A stretch of 64,000 nucleotides of DNA from Rhynchopus sp. YZ270_cl-10 (GCA_964035575.1 OZ037900.1:744001-808000), one strand, 5' to 3'. Positions 1-10,939 are shown, counted from the first letter of the stretch. Made by a program: numbers and translations. The notes: generated by a model from the sequence alone, not told the origin.

Positions 1-3000
1 AAGGAAGCAATCGGGGGAGTTTGAGGTGCCACATCCAGTAGGGGAGAGTTTGGTGCCGAACAAAGCCGGATTGGTTTCATGCCCCGCAATACTGACAGAA
101 TCTGGTGTATAGGAGTTGACATTGACCCATTGTGCTGCGGAATCTACGTATGTTCCGTCCTCTCTTGTTGCAGAGAATTTTACGCCACATCCAAAATGGT
201 TCTGCGGACATGCTGAAGTATACTGCAACGAGAATTTTATGTGACCATTTCTCATGAACTGTTTCAATCCGTTGACCGGCCAGCCATATTGCTCTGCGAC
301 CTCGCCTCTGCAGGATGGGTTGACATTCTCTACGGTAAAGTCTCCTGGGTCTTCTGGGATGTAGTTGGTGTCGCAACGGAGACCGACGGTCCAGGAGGTG
401 GTTGTGCGGCAACGGAGAACCTCGATGGGGTAGCTTCCCATGGGGATGACGGTGCCGGCATCAGAGGCGACGACGACGTTATAGTCAACAGTGGTGCCGG
501 AACGGAGGAGAGGGGTTAAAGAGTACTTTCCTGTTTGTGGGTCGGTTACATCCGCTTCGTTAACAGAACCGTATGCCGCTTCTAGTCCATTTGCGTATTC
601 CATAAACCGTTTAGTGGAGTCGTATACCACATTGCTCCGCACCACCAACTTCGTTGGAGCTACCGCAACCCAAAACCCTGAATCGCCCCCCTTCGTCTTC
701 TCCAATCCTCGGTTTTGAAGCTGGTAGGCTACCCCCTTTCTGGTGACGTATTCTTTGTATAAGGTGGAATAGTACTTTGCGGTCGCTTCGCCTGCTTTGT
801 AAACACAAAGCTTGTATCCTCCGGTAGGTGAAGGGTAGAGTGGAGGAAGGGAGAAGGGCCGGACCCCTGAAGGGGGTGGTTCGATGATGACGGAGACGTT
901 AGTTAGGCGTGCGAGCTTGAGCCATCCGGAGCCGTCGGTTGGGGTTGTCGTAGCGTCATATGGGGTACGTGGTGCGGGGCAGACCTGAGAAGAGTTGACA
1001 ACCCGGATGAGGTCATGACGGTGTCCTCCAGAGTTTTGGATAATACATGGTACACCTTCTCCTGAGGCCTGACTCGCAGGGGCACACCAAGAAGAAACAG
1101 GCGAAAACCCACCCGACGTCTTATTCGTTACGATCCTCATATCATATACCGTCACATTGCTTTGATTCAAATTCACCGCATATTCTAAAAACGACGGATG
1201 GCTGTACAACCTAGGATCCTTCGACTCTCCTCCACGCACCCAATGCCATGGTTGGTCTACGGTGGAACCGGGCAGCATCGCTTTATAACAGACTATGTAG
1301 GACCCCGCTAAAATAGGGAGATGAAATAATGCGTGAATGCGATTACTGTACCCCGTTGTTAAAGGGAGAAGTCCTGGGCAGGGTACGTCGCCGTTTGGTG
1401 TGCATGGCTCGATGTTCGTTGTAGAATCTGCTGCAGGGCCTGAACAGTCTGCTCCGATACGTTGCTCCCATTGCGTGATATCCCCCCAGCTTGTGGTGTC
1501 GCCACCGAGGGGTGGTGCTTTTTGTCGTGGAGCAGAGTATTGGACTAATTTAAACTTATGTACAACCCTATCAGAGTCGGGCACCACTGCTGTTGTTCCA
1601 AAGGTAAATCCTGCTCCGATGATAGTGGCTTCTGATGGGGAGACTGTGGAAGGGTTGCGTACGTATTCAGTTGATGCTCCTGCCAGACCAATAGCGCTGC
1701 TGTGATTCACGCCAGAAAAGAGAGATTTTCGCGGCCGGAGTGGTTCATCGATGTCCCAAGCTGTCACCACTGCAGCCTTCGCAAGAAACGCAAGCCGACC
1801 TACTTCATTGTAGATGAGAACCTGCCCTGAAATGGCGTTACCTTGCTTCACCTCTACCCAACGCCGTGTAGAGGTATGCTGCCCTTTGAGATATTGTCCG
1901 AGGAATTTTGTGCGTACACAGACCTTATAAGGGGTAGGGAGGTTGCCCGGTGGAAGTGGGAGGCTTAGAGAGATGTCAGCTACGTCAGATATGCCGTCGG
2001 CTGGGCCTAGGTTGGTTTCGCCTAATGGGTCGGATTCTACCCCAACGTGTGTGGAGTTGCCTCCAAAAATGCGTGGGTCGTAGCCTGGTGTGCTGCAGGT
2101 CATATTCCATGGGACCACCTTCGCGCTGTCTTGGTTGGCAGAAATGTCAAATGTTTCTAATGTTGCTGCAGGGTCACAATGTGCTCCAGGGGTCGCAGAA
2201 AGGCATCGAAGCAAATTTACATTGGTCAACCCGGTGTTAATCGGCTGGTTCCCGGGCCTCACAAACCACCGCACTCCGTTGTCCGCGACATCGTAGGATA
2301 CATTGCCCGCACGCCACCATGAAAGCGCCTCCGTCACATCCCTGCGCAGTTGGATACACATAAAGTACTCTCCTGCGTCGTGAGGGGTAATGAGGTAGAA
2401 TCGAAGAACCGACCAACTCTGTGGAGGCAATGTGTTTCCTGAGCTGTCGGTCAAAGAGGTGCGCGGTTTGTCCATAAACACTGTGTGCGTGGAAGCAGAG
2501 TAGTCTTGCCCCTCTGTGCCCGCCCCAGGAGCGCCGCAGTGTTGATTGGCGACGCTCGCGTTGTACCGAATCAGCTTCGCAGTAAAGCTTGCAAGCATAG
2601 GGGTCAGCAACGACCACCCCTTCTTCATCGGCTGCGGGTCAATCTTCAACAAAAACGGCGCCTTCACAACAAATTCCTGCATTTCTCCGCTCAACAATAA
2701 GGTCTTCCTCAATGCCGGCGACAACACCTCCAAGGAAAGCGGCGGGCGCACCTCGAAACTGGTATTGAACACTACCCAATTCTGTTTGAGCGTCTGTTTA
2801 TAGCATATTGTATAGAAATTTGCGCGGGTTTTTGTAGGGATGAATTTTGGCAATGTCAAGAGCGCGGCCGTCATGCCGATATTTTCAGAAACACTGTCAT
2901 ACGGTACAATATCATCCACAAACTCCGACGCCGCAGCCGTAAAATCCCTGAGCGCACGACTATCACGATTACACACCCCATTGCACATCGCCGCCACCGG

Positions 3001-5958
3001 AGCTGCAGTAAGACACTGCGACGTCGGAGGCGTCGCAAGAACCGCATCATACCACAAACCACTCTGCGCATAGGTCCCAGCACCTTGCACAGGGCAGTAC
3101 ATCGAAAGGTATGTATCCGCTAGATGGGGCCTCCAATTCGAGGGATTGATGTCACATTCTGCGTGTTCCGGGACCAATCTAAATATGTCTGATGAAGTGT
3201 ACGGAGGGCACTCCATCACCGAAGAGTCTAGCAGTGATGCCACCTTTGCTCCATCTACGCAGGTTTGTGCTGGCCCGGTGCTTAACCCTTCTTTGACATC
3301 GCTGATTAAGAACAAAGCCTCCATTCCTGCCCGGGTTTCCATCGAAAACAATGAAATCTCATCCAACGCTGATGCGGTCGGTGTCATATACCCTGGCAAC
3401 TCCCTCCAATTCCATCCTCTTGTTCGCAGACAGATTCGGTAGGTCCCTGGGTTGGGAACTTTGATGTAGAACGTCATCGTATTTGCGGAGGTAACATTGG
3501 AAGAAGACCCTTCGCAGGTCCAGGAGGTGGAGGTGGCGAATGCCTGCGATTCTGCCTCTTTGTGGTTGCATTCGAGAAGCCCTGCATCAAGAGATTCAAA
3601 CCCTTCGTCCTTTCTCCCAGTGAAGGTGGGGTAGACACAGGATTTGGAGGACATCACCACACGAAGGGCCGACCCTTCCAGCTCGGTGGCAACCTTTTTT
3701 GTCATGGCGCCAGGAGCAAAGAAACTCCACCGCCTCGAATCGAGCAACGAAAACGCAGAGAGGGTTCGGTTCATGTCTAACATCAGAGGGCCGTGCGTGT
3801 CCGATCGGGTGTCGTTCATCGCCCACAACACCTCCCCAGGATACTTCACCAACGAGGTGTACGTCCCTGCAGTCAACAAATGCGAATACCCGCTCACAAC
3901 CCCAGGGGTGTACGAATCCTCAAAATGCAGCCACCTGCTGGGAACGGTCCCCACAGTGCTTTTATGGAAGGGTAGCACCCGAAACCCTGCATGCGCCTCG
4001 CACGTTGCTCCCCCAAAGCTGCAGGTTCTACGGTAACATACGGCATACGACCCATCGGACGGAACATATACATGAGAGAACGTTGCGTTAACACCATGTG
4101 GCGCGTCATGCAGAATGTGATTGCGTGGAAGAGAAGGGTCATAAGAGAGGTCGAAGGACCCAATAGGGTATGCGTGCTCTAGGTCCACAAAGCCGCCTAA
4201 AGAAGTCTCTGTCGCAGGGAAGTTGTACGTTGTGTCCCAACAGCCAGTTCCTGGGAAGGACCCGAATTTGGGGTGGCCGTACGCCCCGGAGCGTCCGGTG
4301 AGTTGATGTTCCGTGAGAACAGTGGAGGGGACGATTTTGAAGTAGTCGCCTCCGGTTGGGTTCCAATAGTTCGCGGTGGAGGTGGCGGGGATTGGATATG
4401 ATAGGGTGGTCGGTGCGGTCTGCGCAGAGAGGGAGTTCAGGGAACGGCGAGGGTTGATCTGGTTTTCTCCGGAGTCATCGAAGACGATGTCACCCCAGGT
4501 TCCTGGAGAGAGGTCTACCATGGTCCAGCCGATCACCTCGGCACGCACCGCAAAGGAGAACCCACTGCTCCGCGCTGAGGAGCACACCCCATTCGTCACA
4601 TCCCCTCCAGTACACCGCAACAACTTCCTCCACAATGGCGCGTTGTACGACGTGGTGTTTCCTTCTACCAGACGGGTCCTCCACTCTTTCCCGGAATAGC
4701 AGACCTCAAAGCTTGCAACCTCTTCGGGTAGGCGGACGTAAGCGTACGCATGGTTGACCACGTCCCCAACGGTGCCCCTCGAGGGGATGTCAATGAGCGA
4801 GGCGGAGGGGCCATTTCTGTCGAGAGAATGTGCCCGATAGTAGATCCCCCATGACGACCAGGAATCGACCAAAGGGTTAGCGTATTGTGTCCCAAAGGCG
4901 CCAACCCCGCCGGCAGTGGCGCCTTCACGGACTCCTTCAAGAGCGGTGTCCCTCCACACTCCGTTCGGGTGTACATAATCCGTCCCAAAATAGTATTTCC
5001 CATAGCTCTGAAGGTCAAAGGTGCACGGTGCACCAAGAGGTACAATCTTCAGGTTGTCACCATCCGCGCATTGTGCGTGCACTCCATTTGCTTCGTTCGT
5101 TTGTTGTGGGCAGTTTGAGGGTGGGTACGTAAAATTCCATGAATCCGTCGAAAGGAGCTGGATAATCCCATACTGCCCGGTCGTGGGGTCTGCCAAACGG
5201 AAGAACATATTGCTTGCGACCCCTGCAAACACCTGCATACCCCTTTCACTATCGATCCCCAAGGTCCAGACGCCGTTCAGCGCAGACGGGGAGTTGACAT
5301 AGTCCAACGCAACCCAACGGTGTTTGAAGCAGAATACAAACTCTGTCTCAGATTTTGGAACATCAAACGTAAAAAACGCATATGGAGTAACAATTGCACC
5401 TTTGTCATGATCCCAATGCCGAAACCCAAATTGATCCCTTTCTCTTAGAGCCGTCTCTGAGGCCGTATAAAGAGCACAATCTGTACCGTGCGTGGAAGAG
5501 TATTGGTACATCCGCATTGCGACCGATCCTAAATCGGTAATATTAAATGCCGCCTTGGGATTGCCACGCCACACGTCAGACGCGGTGAGACGAACCCGAA
5601 CCTCCTGGCCTTCATAAAAATAGGGTGGCTCGACAGAAATGCTGTAGTTATTATGTGCCCTAGCAGATTCAGACAACGTTGCACTCATGCTTATGGTAGG
5701 GGACCGTGAAAACGTTGCGGACCGACTCCAAGTAGTTGTACCCGACAGCGATGCGGTGCTACTGGGCAGTGATATCGTTGCAGATGCGCTCTGCGACGTT
5801 GTCTCCGACTTCGACAATGTAAACGAAGCCGTTTTAGTGTCCGCTCCTTCTACCGGACTGAACGGAGAGAAGAGGAGGAGGAGGAGGAGAAGGGTGGTGG
5901 TGGTGGTTGCTGGGGTGCCAGTGCCAACATCCCGCAACCCCGGCAGCCATGTCGTCAT
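1..5958 (-). CDS. Giant secreted/surface multimodule protein, N-terminal 1986 codons (runs off left edge)
   Basis: Reading the minus strand from the ATG at 5956-5958 gives one frame without a stop down to base 1, so at least 1986 residues are present and the C-terminus lies outside the window. I checked the frame at 5958, 2616 and 1-3. The N-terminus has a leucine run (LLLLLLLF, residues about 24-31) like a signal peptide, then a Ser/Thr-rich stretch (about 50-105). The rest is built of modules, each closing on a strand of the form aromatic-x-hydrophobic-Cys-hydrophobic-Lys/Arg. Its cysteines fall at 210, 420, 641, 843, 1052, 1201, 1347, 1557 and 1718, giving spacings of about 205-220 or 146-161. 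Many other Cys and N-x-S/T sites suggest an extracellular beta-sandwich repeat protein. I recognise no named family. All other frames here are broken into short shadows. Confidence is high for the gene, low for any role. Confidence 0.9.
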   Translation of the reverse strand, partial: MTTWLPGLRDVGTGTPATTTTTLLLLLLLFSPFSPVEGADTKTASFTLSKSETTSQSASATISLPSSTASLSGTTTWSRSATFSRSPTISMSATLSESARAHNNYSISVEPPYFYEGQEVRVRLTASDVWRGNPKAAFNITDLGSVAMRMYQYSSTHGTDCALYTASETALRERDQFGFRHWDHDKGAIVTPYAFFTFDVPKSETEFVFCFKHRWVALDYVNSPSALNGVWTLGIDSERGMQVFAGVASNMFFRLADPTTGQYGIIQLLSTDSWNFTYPPSNCPQQTNEANGVHAQCADGDNLKIVPLGAPCTFDLQSYGKYYFGTDYVHPNGVWRDTALEGVREGATAGGVGAFGTQYANPLVDSWSSWGIYYRAHSLDRNGPSASLIDIPSRGTVGDVVNHAYAYVRLPEEVASFEVCYSGKEWRTRLVEGNTTSYNAPLWRKLLRCTGGDVTNGVCSSARSSGFSFAVRAEVIGWTMVDLSPGTWGDIVFDDSGENQINPRRSLNSLSAQTAPTTLSYPIPATSTANYWNPTGGDYFKIVPSTVLTEHQLTGRSGAYGHPKFGSFPGTGCWDTTYNFPATETSLGGFVDLEHAYPIGSFDLSYDPSLPRNHILHDAPHGVNATFSHVYVPSDGSYAVCYRRTCSFGGATCEAHAGFRVLPFHKSTVGTVPSRWLHFEDSYTPGVVSGYSHLLTAGTYTSLVKYPGEVLWAMNDTRSDTHGPLMLDMNRTLSAFSLLDSRRWSFFAPGAMTKKVATELEGSALRVVMSSKSCVYPTFTGRKDEGFESLDAGLLECNHKEAESQAFATSTSWTCEGSSSNVTSANTMTFYIKVPNPGTYRICLRTRGWNWRELPGYMTPTASALDEISLFSMETRAGMEALFLISDVKEGLSTGPAQTCVDGAKVASLLDSSVMECPPYTSSDIFRLVPEHAECDINPSNWRPHLADTYLSMYCPVQGAGTYAQSGLWYDAVLATPPTSQCLTAAPVAAMCNGVCNRDSRALRDFTAAASEFVDDIVPYDSVSENIGMTAALLTLPKFIPTKTRANFYTICYKQTLKQNWVVFNTSFEVRPPLSLEVLSPALRKTLLLSGEMQEFVVKAPFLLKIDPQPMKKGWSLLTPMLASFTAKLIRYNASVANQHCGAPGAGTEGQDYSASTHTVFMDKPRTSLTDSSGNTLPPQSWSVLRFYLITPHDAGEYFMCIQLRRDVTEALSWWRAGNVSYDVADNGVRWFVRPGNQPINTGLTNVNLLRCLSATPGAHCDPAATLETFDISANQDSAKVVPWNMTCSTPGYDPRIFGGNSTHVGVESDPLGETNLGPADGISDVADISLSLPLPPGNLPTPYKVCVRTKFLGQYLKGQHTSTRRWVEVKQGNAISGQVLIYNEVGRLAFLAKAAVVTAWDIDEPLRPRKSLFSGVNHSSAIGLAGASTEYVRNPSTVSPSEATIIGAGFTFGTTAVVPDSDRVVHKFKLVQYSAPRQKAPPLGGDTTSWGDITQWEQRIGADCSGPAADSTTNIEPCTPNGDVPCPGLLPLTTGYSNRIHALFHLPILAGSYIVCYKAMLPGSTVDQPWHWVRGGESKDPRLYSHPSFLEYAVNLNQSNVTVYDMRIVTNKTSGGFSPVSSWCAPASQASGEGVPCIIQNSGGHRHDLIRVVNSSQVCPAPRTPYDATTTPTDGSGWLKLARLTNVSVIIEPPPSGVRPFSLPPLYPSPTGGYKLCVYKAGEATAKYYSTLYKEYVTRKGVAYQLQNRGLEKTKGGDSGFWVAVAPTKLVVRSNVVYDSTKRFMEYANGLEAAYGSVNEADVTDPQTGKYSLTPLLRSGTTVDYNVVVASDAGTVIPMGSYPIEVLRCRTTTSWTVGLRCDTNYIPEDPGDFTVENVNPSCRGEVAEQYGWPVNGLKQFMRNGHIKFSLQYTSACPQNHFGCGVKFSATREDGTYVDSAAQWVNVNSYTPDSVSIAGHETNPALFGTKLSPTGCGTSNSPDCFL

Positions 5959-5984
5959 TGTCGAATGCGGAACACACGGTGCAT
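5955..5984 (-). promoter_or_regulatory. Nine-codon uORF whose stop overlaps the giant gene start
   Basis: An ATG at 5982-5984 opens a frame of nine codons (MHRVFRIRQ). Its TGA shares two bases with the ATG of the giant CDS (ATGA overlap). If the predicted 5' end at 5996 is right, this ATG comes first in the leader, so the main frame would be reached by reinitiation or leaky scanning. Confidence 0.45.
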
Positions 5985-5996
5985 CAACAAAGGATT

Positions 5997-6020
5997 CTTT
6001 TTGGGGGAGAAAAGAAAAGT
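5997..6020 (-). promoter_or_regulatory. Predicted trans-splice acceptor of the giant gene
   Basis: On the minus strand a pyrimidine-rich stretch of CTTTTC and CCCCC blocks ends in AAAAAG about 38 bases before the start codon. No 5' exon is visible upstream, so a spliced-leader acceptor is the simplest reading (inference from Euglenozoa). Confidence 0.4.
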
Positions 6021-6235
6021 GGTGTGTGTGTGTTTTTCTGGTATGAGGATGAAAGGAAGGATGGGGGGGGGCGGGTGGGCGGAGGTGTACCTCTCACCCC
6101 TCTAGGTTTTTTGGGGGGCAGCGTCGACTATATCGCAACGCTGTGGGATCGCATATGACGCCGTGGCTTGGACAAAAAGAACAACCTCTCGGTGGACGCG
6201 ACATCGCTGTTTCCTGGCAACGTAGGTGACTCCGT

Positions 6236-6532
6236 ATGGCCAGCTCCCCTACTGCAAGAGCAGTGTCCGGGATGTTGCGGCACTTACCTTCCAAACCAGC
6301 CTCTACTGAGACTCGGGGCGCCGCAGGAGCAGCTGTTGCTCTAGCAGCGATGTACATGAATATGGCAGTGATGTCCGGAGTAGTATCTATAGCGGGGCTG
6401 AATCGTTTTATGAAAATGATAGGTCCACCGAAGACAATCGTCAAGATGCTTAACATATATCAGATATCTGACGCAGACCTGAAGGAATACGCGAATCAGG
6501 AGCTGGACCTCATTTTTTTTAGAGTCAATTAG
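6236..6532 (+). CDS. Possible small membrane protein, 98 aa
   Basis: A 98-codon frame starts at ATGGCCAGC. The product has a basic, Ser/Arg-containing N-terminus (residues 1-27) that could be a mitochondrial targeting segment, one hydrophobic Ala/Met-rich span (about 28-55), and a charged C-terminal part (SDADLKEYANQELDLI). Codons look natural and the stretch is less A/T-rich than the DNA after it. Against it: every other gene in the window is on the minus strand, and I see no strong acceptor upstream. The antisense 120-aa frame (6094-6456) is compositionally less convincing. No family recognised. Confidence 0.35.
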   Translation: MASSPTARAVSGMLRHLPSKPASTETRGAAGAAVALAAMYMNMAVMSGVVSIAGLNRFMKMIGPPKTIVKMLNIYQISDADLKEYANQELDLIFFRVN

Positions 6533-8103
6533 AGATGCAGGACTACTTCCTGTGACAAGTTTTTGCACGCATTGTCCAAGGAGTTGCCGGAGGAGTGCAA
6601 AAAAATTAGGGGTGGATCTGAAGGAACATCCTCCACTGCCAAGATGAGAACGACGAGGAGGGGAAAAGCGAAAACAGGAAAAATATGGTGTCTCTCTTTT
6701 TTTTATAGCATATCGTTGTAGAAAGAACACATGGTGGAGGGGATTGGGGATCGGGGGTAGGAGGCGGATGGTGAGGAGGGCGTGAGTCTTTTTGTTCGGC
6801 AAGAAAAAAGAAAAAAGGAAAAATGCCGTACCAACTAATCACACCCTTTACCCACCAAAACAAGGGGTTCTGCGTTCTGCGCATGAAATGTCACCCCCTG
6901 GAATAGGTCGCCTTCTTTTTGTTGTATAAAACAGGATATTGAAGAAGAGGGGGGGGTTCTTTTCCCCTCCCCTCCACCCAACCACTACACAGTGACCATG
7001 TGTCCCCAGGTAACAGACTGAATCATGCTATTTTGCACCGTTACTTTTGAAATGTTTTTGTGCAATATTTTGTTGCACACATTTTCACGGAAAAACCCCA
7101 TGGTACGTAGTGTGCTACCCGGTATAGCTTGTTCTGTAAGGAAAAATGGAAAATGGCATGTCCCCTGAGTGATATATGGTCGCAGTGTGCCCACACCCCC
7201 ACCTACCCGCACCCCTTCCCACCGTACACACCCAGCCACCCAAAAACAATAAGCTTTTTTACTGGCCACGCGGGGGTCGCTAACACAAAAAAAAAGAGAA
7301 AAAAAAAAAAGGTTGGGGGAAAAATAGCAGCTGTGTCCTCCAGCCACACACACACAACACATTTCAGAGAGAAGAAGGGTAGAAGGCCTTATACATAGCC
7401 AGAAAAGCCCTCCCTCCACACAGGTAATGGTTCCTATGGAGGAAGAGGAGGAGGAGGAGCAAAAACTCTGAGGTTTTTATTTCTTCCGGAAAAAAATGGC
7501 TCGTTAGGCTTTTTTTTACACACATTTTACTCAAAAAACACTCGGAAAGGAAGAAAAACAAAATATTTTTTGGGGGTGGTTTTTTTTTTTGGAAGAAAAG
7601 ATAGTTTTCCATCGGGGGAGGGGAGGCAAAAAAACGGCGATTTCCACTGCAGATGGCGGGGAAAAGGTGGTGGGATTTTGCAAGATCTCAGCTTTCCCTT
7701 TATTTTGCCAATAAACTTTGGGAATAGTGTAGTTTCTGAGATGAAAACAATACTGTCACACATATACGTCTCGTTTTTTCTCCTCCCTCTCCACCCCCCA
7801 AAAAAAGAGTTGTGATACTCAAGAATCCCCTTTTATCTGACAAAAAATATGCCGCTTTCTTCTCTCTTCATTTTTTTCCAGACTCAACTTCAAATCCAAT
7901 AAAACAAAAATGGGCAGAAACACATGAAACAAAAAAAGAGAGATGAAATTGAAGATGTATCTGGCCTAAGAAAAACCCCAAAACCCTTTCCCCCCCCCAC
8001 CCATACCCCATATTCCCCAAGAGGCTTGGACACACAGACAGTAACTGTACCCACCCACCCCATCCCATGCCCCTGTTGGCTTCGACACCGCCCAGGTGCA
8101 GGC
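6533..8103. other. Intergenic, homopolymer-rich; no gene seen
   Basis: The stretch between the small plus-strand frame and the ARP3 stop is dominated by runs of A, T, G and C (for example 7240-7340 and 7560-7620). Frames here are short and composed of Lys, Phe and Pro. The last part is ARP3 3' UTR. I see no repeat-family copy and no RNA gene. Confidence 0.6.
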
Positions 8104-10590
8104 TTAGTCGAATACGCTGCCGCCAATCGCAGAATTCCGGAAGATTGCGGGACCGTTCTCCTCGTACTCCGCGCGGGTCTTCATGATGTGAGGAAGGTAG
8201 TTGTCGCTCGCACCGATCACAGACCCTCCGTACCACACGGCGTATTTCTGTAGAGAGGTTTAAATATGTGTAAAGTTTATGTTTTGTCATTTTGAAAACT
8301 TGGTTGTATTAGTGTAGACACCCGAGGATGACCTCCACTATATTATTTTTTTGTTGTGTCGACACATAAGAACCCACTTTGGGCTAATAGGGTCTGTCCT
8401 CAATAATTGGTCGAAGCGTACTACAGAAGGTATAGACGTCATTCGTCCTGAACCCTTTTTTTTTTGATAAATCGTTGGAGTAGTGTAGGTTGCTTCGGTT
8501 TGTGCAATCTTCCACTTTTGAAAAACTTGGTTTTGTGTTTTAGTGTAGACTGATTGAGGGGGGCTTGCTGTTTGCAGTTCTAACTTTTTTTTCGGTTATA
8601 TTTGATAAGATTCATCAAACGTTTCATTGTATTAGTGTAGACACCCTTGAGGATGAGGTTTTGTGGGGATGTGAAAAGTCAATACCTGGTTGCGGTGGGT
8701 GATGACGTTCACCGGCATATCCTTCTTGCCTTCAGACTTGTCGATTCTCTTGTCATAGTGAACCTGCATACGGTGGTCCACACGCTTCTTGATATCACGG
8801 CCCAGACGCCTGTGGGTGAGAGAGAGGGGGTGGTTGTGCAGGGAGTTTTGCATGGCCTTTGTATAAGCAGAGAGGAGAAGGAGCCCCTCCTACCTACTAG
8901 GGGCGCGACGATACAAAGTTTGGCAAAAACAAAAAAAAAAGGTGAAGTTGATAGTGCAAACGCCAGGACGTAGGCAACTGACACTCCGCAGGAAGAAGAA
9001 AAAATCGTCTGTGGTGGGAACCCTTTTTTCACCCGTTTCTCTCGTTCAAACGCGGGGGGGGGGGGTTTTTTTGAAATTTTTATGAGTACAAAAGAAGCAT
9101 TTTTGAAAAAAAACGGCGGGAGAAAAATAGGGAGGGAAACAACAACTAACTTTGCAGCGAAGAGAAGCGAAAGGGGGGGGGTGGGAGACATACTTTCCGA
9201 AATCTTTGAACATAGTAGACCCTCCCGACAGAACAATGTTGCTGTAAAGTCCTTTCCGTGTGTCGATGGGGCAGCCGCAGATCATTTCTGTACGGACGGG
9301 AGAGGTGGTGGTGGTGATAAAGGTGGCACAAAACAAAGTAGAGTTGATGAATGGTTGGTTCTCTGTATTGCTTTGGCTTTTGTGTTTTTTTGCCGAAAAA
9401 ATTATTTTAGTTTGGTGTTAACTGCAAAAGCTGAGGGGGGGAGGTGGGCTATACCATCCACAAGATCTGGCAGCGGTGTTGTGTGTTCCAAAGAGAAGAC
9501 CTCTGGGTGGAAGAACAGCTCAGGTCCCAGGAACTGCTCGGGCCCGACGTCCACCTCCCACGACTGCTTTGTCTTGGGCACGGTCTGTGTGTGTGTGGGG
9601 TTTATGTGAGTCAAAAGATGCAATGTGACATTTCGTTTGCTATTTTGTTCGCTATTTTGGCATAGACACTAGGTCCAAGCATGGCTGGTCTGAAACAACA
9701 TTTGAAAGACGGATATGCCTCTCGGGTTCTTCAAAAAAAGGAAGAAAAATCCAGCAGACAGAGTCTATTTCGGTAGGTTACAGTGAAAAAGAGAGAAAAT
9801 CGAAAAATGGACATACCCCCGACCACTTCTGGATGTACGTCTCCGGCTCCGCGTCGTACTTCGCAAACTCTTTTGACATATCCTTGCAGACGTATCCGTA
9901 GTTCTCCTTGATCTTCTGCGCCTCCAGCACCATGTTCACTTCCGGGTTGGTCACCTCTCTTTCCTTAAGGATATCGAAGATGAACTTCGTAATATCCCGA
10001 CCTGCAAGCCCGATGTGCTTGATCCCAGACTGGATCACGTATCCATCAGACACGGGGATGATGTGAGTCACTCCGTCACCAGAGTCGATCACGGTACCGG
10101 TGAGCACGCCGGTCTCGATCCCTGCCTTCTTGGAGTTCTTTGTCCCCCAGGACGCTGCAAGCGCAAGCACGGCCTGCACGGAGATGTTGAGGGCGGACAC
10201 ACCGAAGGTCTCGAACATAATCTCCGCAGTGTACTCACGGTTCTCCGGCGGGTTGTAGGGGCTCTCTGTAAGCATGAAGCTGTGCTCCTCGGGCTCGCAC
10301 CTGAGGTACTTGTAGATACTCTGCTGCCAGAGCTTCTCCATGTGGTCCCAGTTCTCAATGATACCGTGCTTGATAGGTGAGTACGTCTGGTACTTCTGCG
10401 ACGCGTATGCTGCCATGTCGTTCGCCTCCTTCCCGATGTAGAAGTCCAAGTCCCCCAAGTCCCCCTTCTGCTGGTTCGGCGGCGGCTCAGCAATGCAGGT
10501 AGGAAACACAAAGTTCGGCTCCAAACACCCGGCGTACCCGATCTTCGTGTACCCGGTCCCGTTGTCCATCACAATGGCTGGCTTCGGCAT
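8104..10590 (-). CDS. ARP3: Actin-related protein 3 (ARP2/3 complex subunit), five exons
   Basis: Exons read 10590-9817, 9584-9455, 9287-9194, 8809-8686 and 8247-8104; together 421 residues, the usual ARP3 length. Each intron begins GTATGT, GTATAG, GTATGT or GTATTG and ends ACAG or TACAG, and all phases join. Diagnostic segments are the N-terminal [14 protein letters not shown] nucleotide loop, [42 protein letters not shown] and the C-terminal [10 protein letters not shown]. With ARP2 it forms the template dimer on which the complex nucleates branched actin filaments. Trypanosomatid parasites are generally thought to lack the complex, so its presence argues against that group. Introns 3 and 4 hold copies of interspersed repeat families. 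Confidence 0.95.
8294..8660. repeat. Families D and E repeats inside ARP3 intron 4
   Basis: Intron 4 (8248-8685) is largely repeats: family D at 8294-8342 and 8616-8660 (core TTAGTGTAGACACCC), a degenerate D-like piece at 8520-8560, and family E at 8466-8516 (TTGGAGTAGTGTAG...CAATCTTCCACT). On the minus strand, the transcribed sense, they read AGTGGAG-like ends followed by A-rich tails. Confidence 0.7.
8941..8992 (+). repeat. Family A repeat (5' half) inside ARP3 intron 3
   Basis: The copy begins GAAGTTGATAGTGCAAACGCC, directly after an A-run, and ends near ACTCCGCAGG. It keeps the A-box-like TAGTGCAAACG, which fits TRGYNNARNNG, but lacks the T-arm-like second half. Confidence 0.65.
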
Positions 10591-10809
10591 TGTAGGTTTT
10601 TTTTGTGTATTTCTTTTCGTTTCTTTTTTCGGGCCAAGTCCCTCTGTTGTTATGAAGGTGATGTGAATTAGTGAAGCGTGATCAACCCAGCAGAAGAAAT
10701 ACAGTGCAGCAATGCCCCGCAAATAAAGGGGGGTACAGTGAAAGGATAATATAGAAAAGCAATCGTGCCATATTTGTAACTAAAGGGTAACTGTTGATGA
10801 TTCCATTGA

Positions 10810-10833
10810 CGTGCACTTCGGGTGAAGTGCACG
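10810..10833 (-). other. 3' hairpin of tandem copy 1
   Basis: A perfect 10-bp stem (CGTGCACTTC with its complement) closes a GGGT loop, 107 bases past the stop codon. Confidence 0.75.
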
Positions 10834-10939
10834 GGAATCAAAGTGGGAAAGACTGAAAACAAAAATGGAATGAAAAAACTGGAATGCACGCAATACGCAC
10901 TCAACTCAAACACAAAGAAACTCAAGGAACACAGTCGTC

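Noticed and set aside
6094-6456. Minus-strand 120-codon frame opposite the 98-aa candidate
   Set aside because: It fits the strand bias, but composition (many Pro, Arg, Cys) and lack of a leader context make it weaker than the plus frame; neither is secure.
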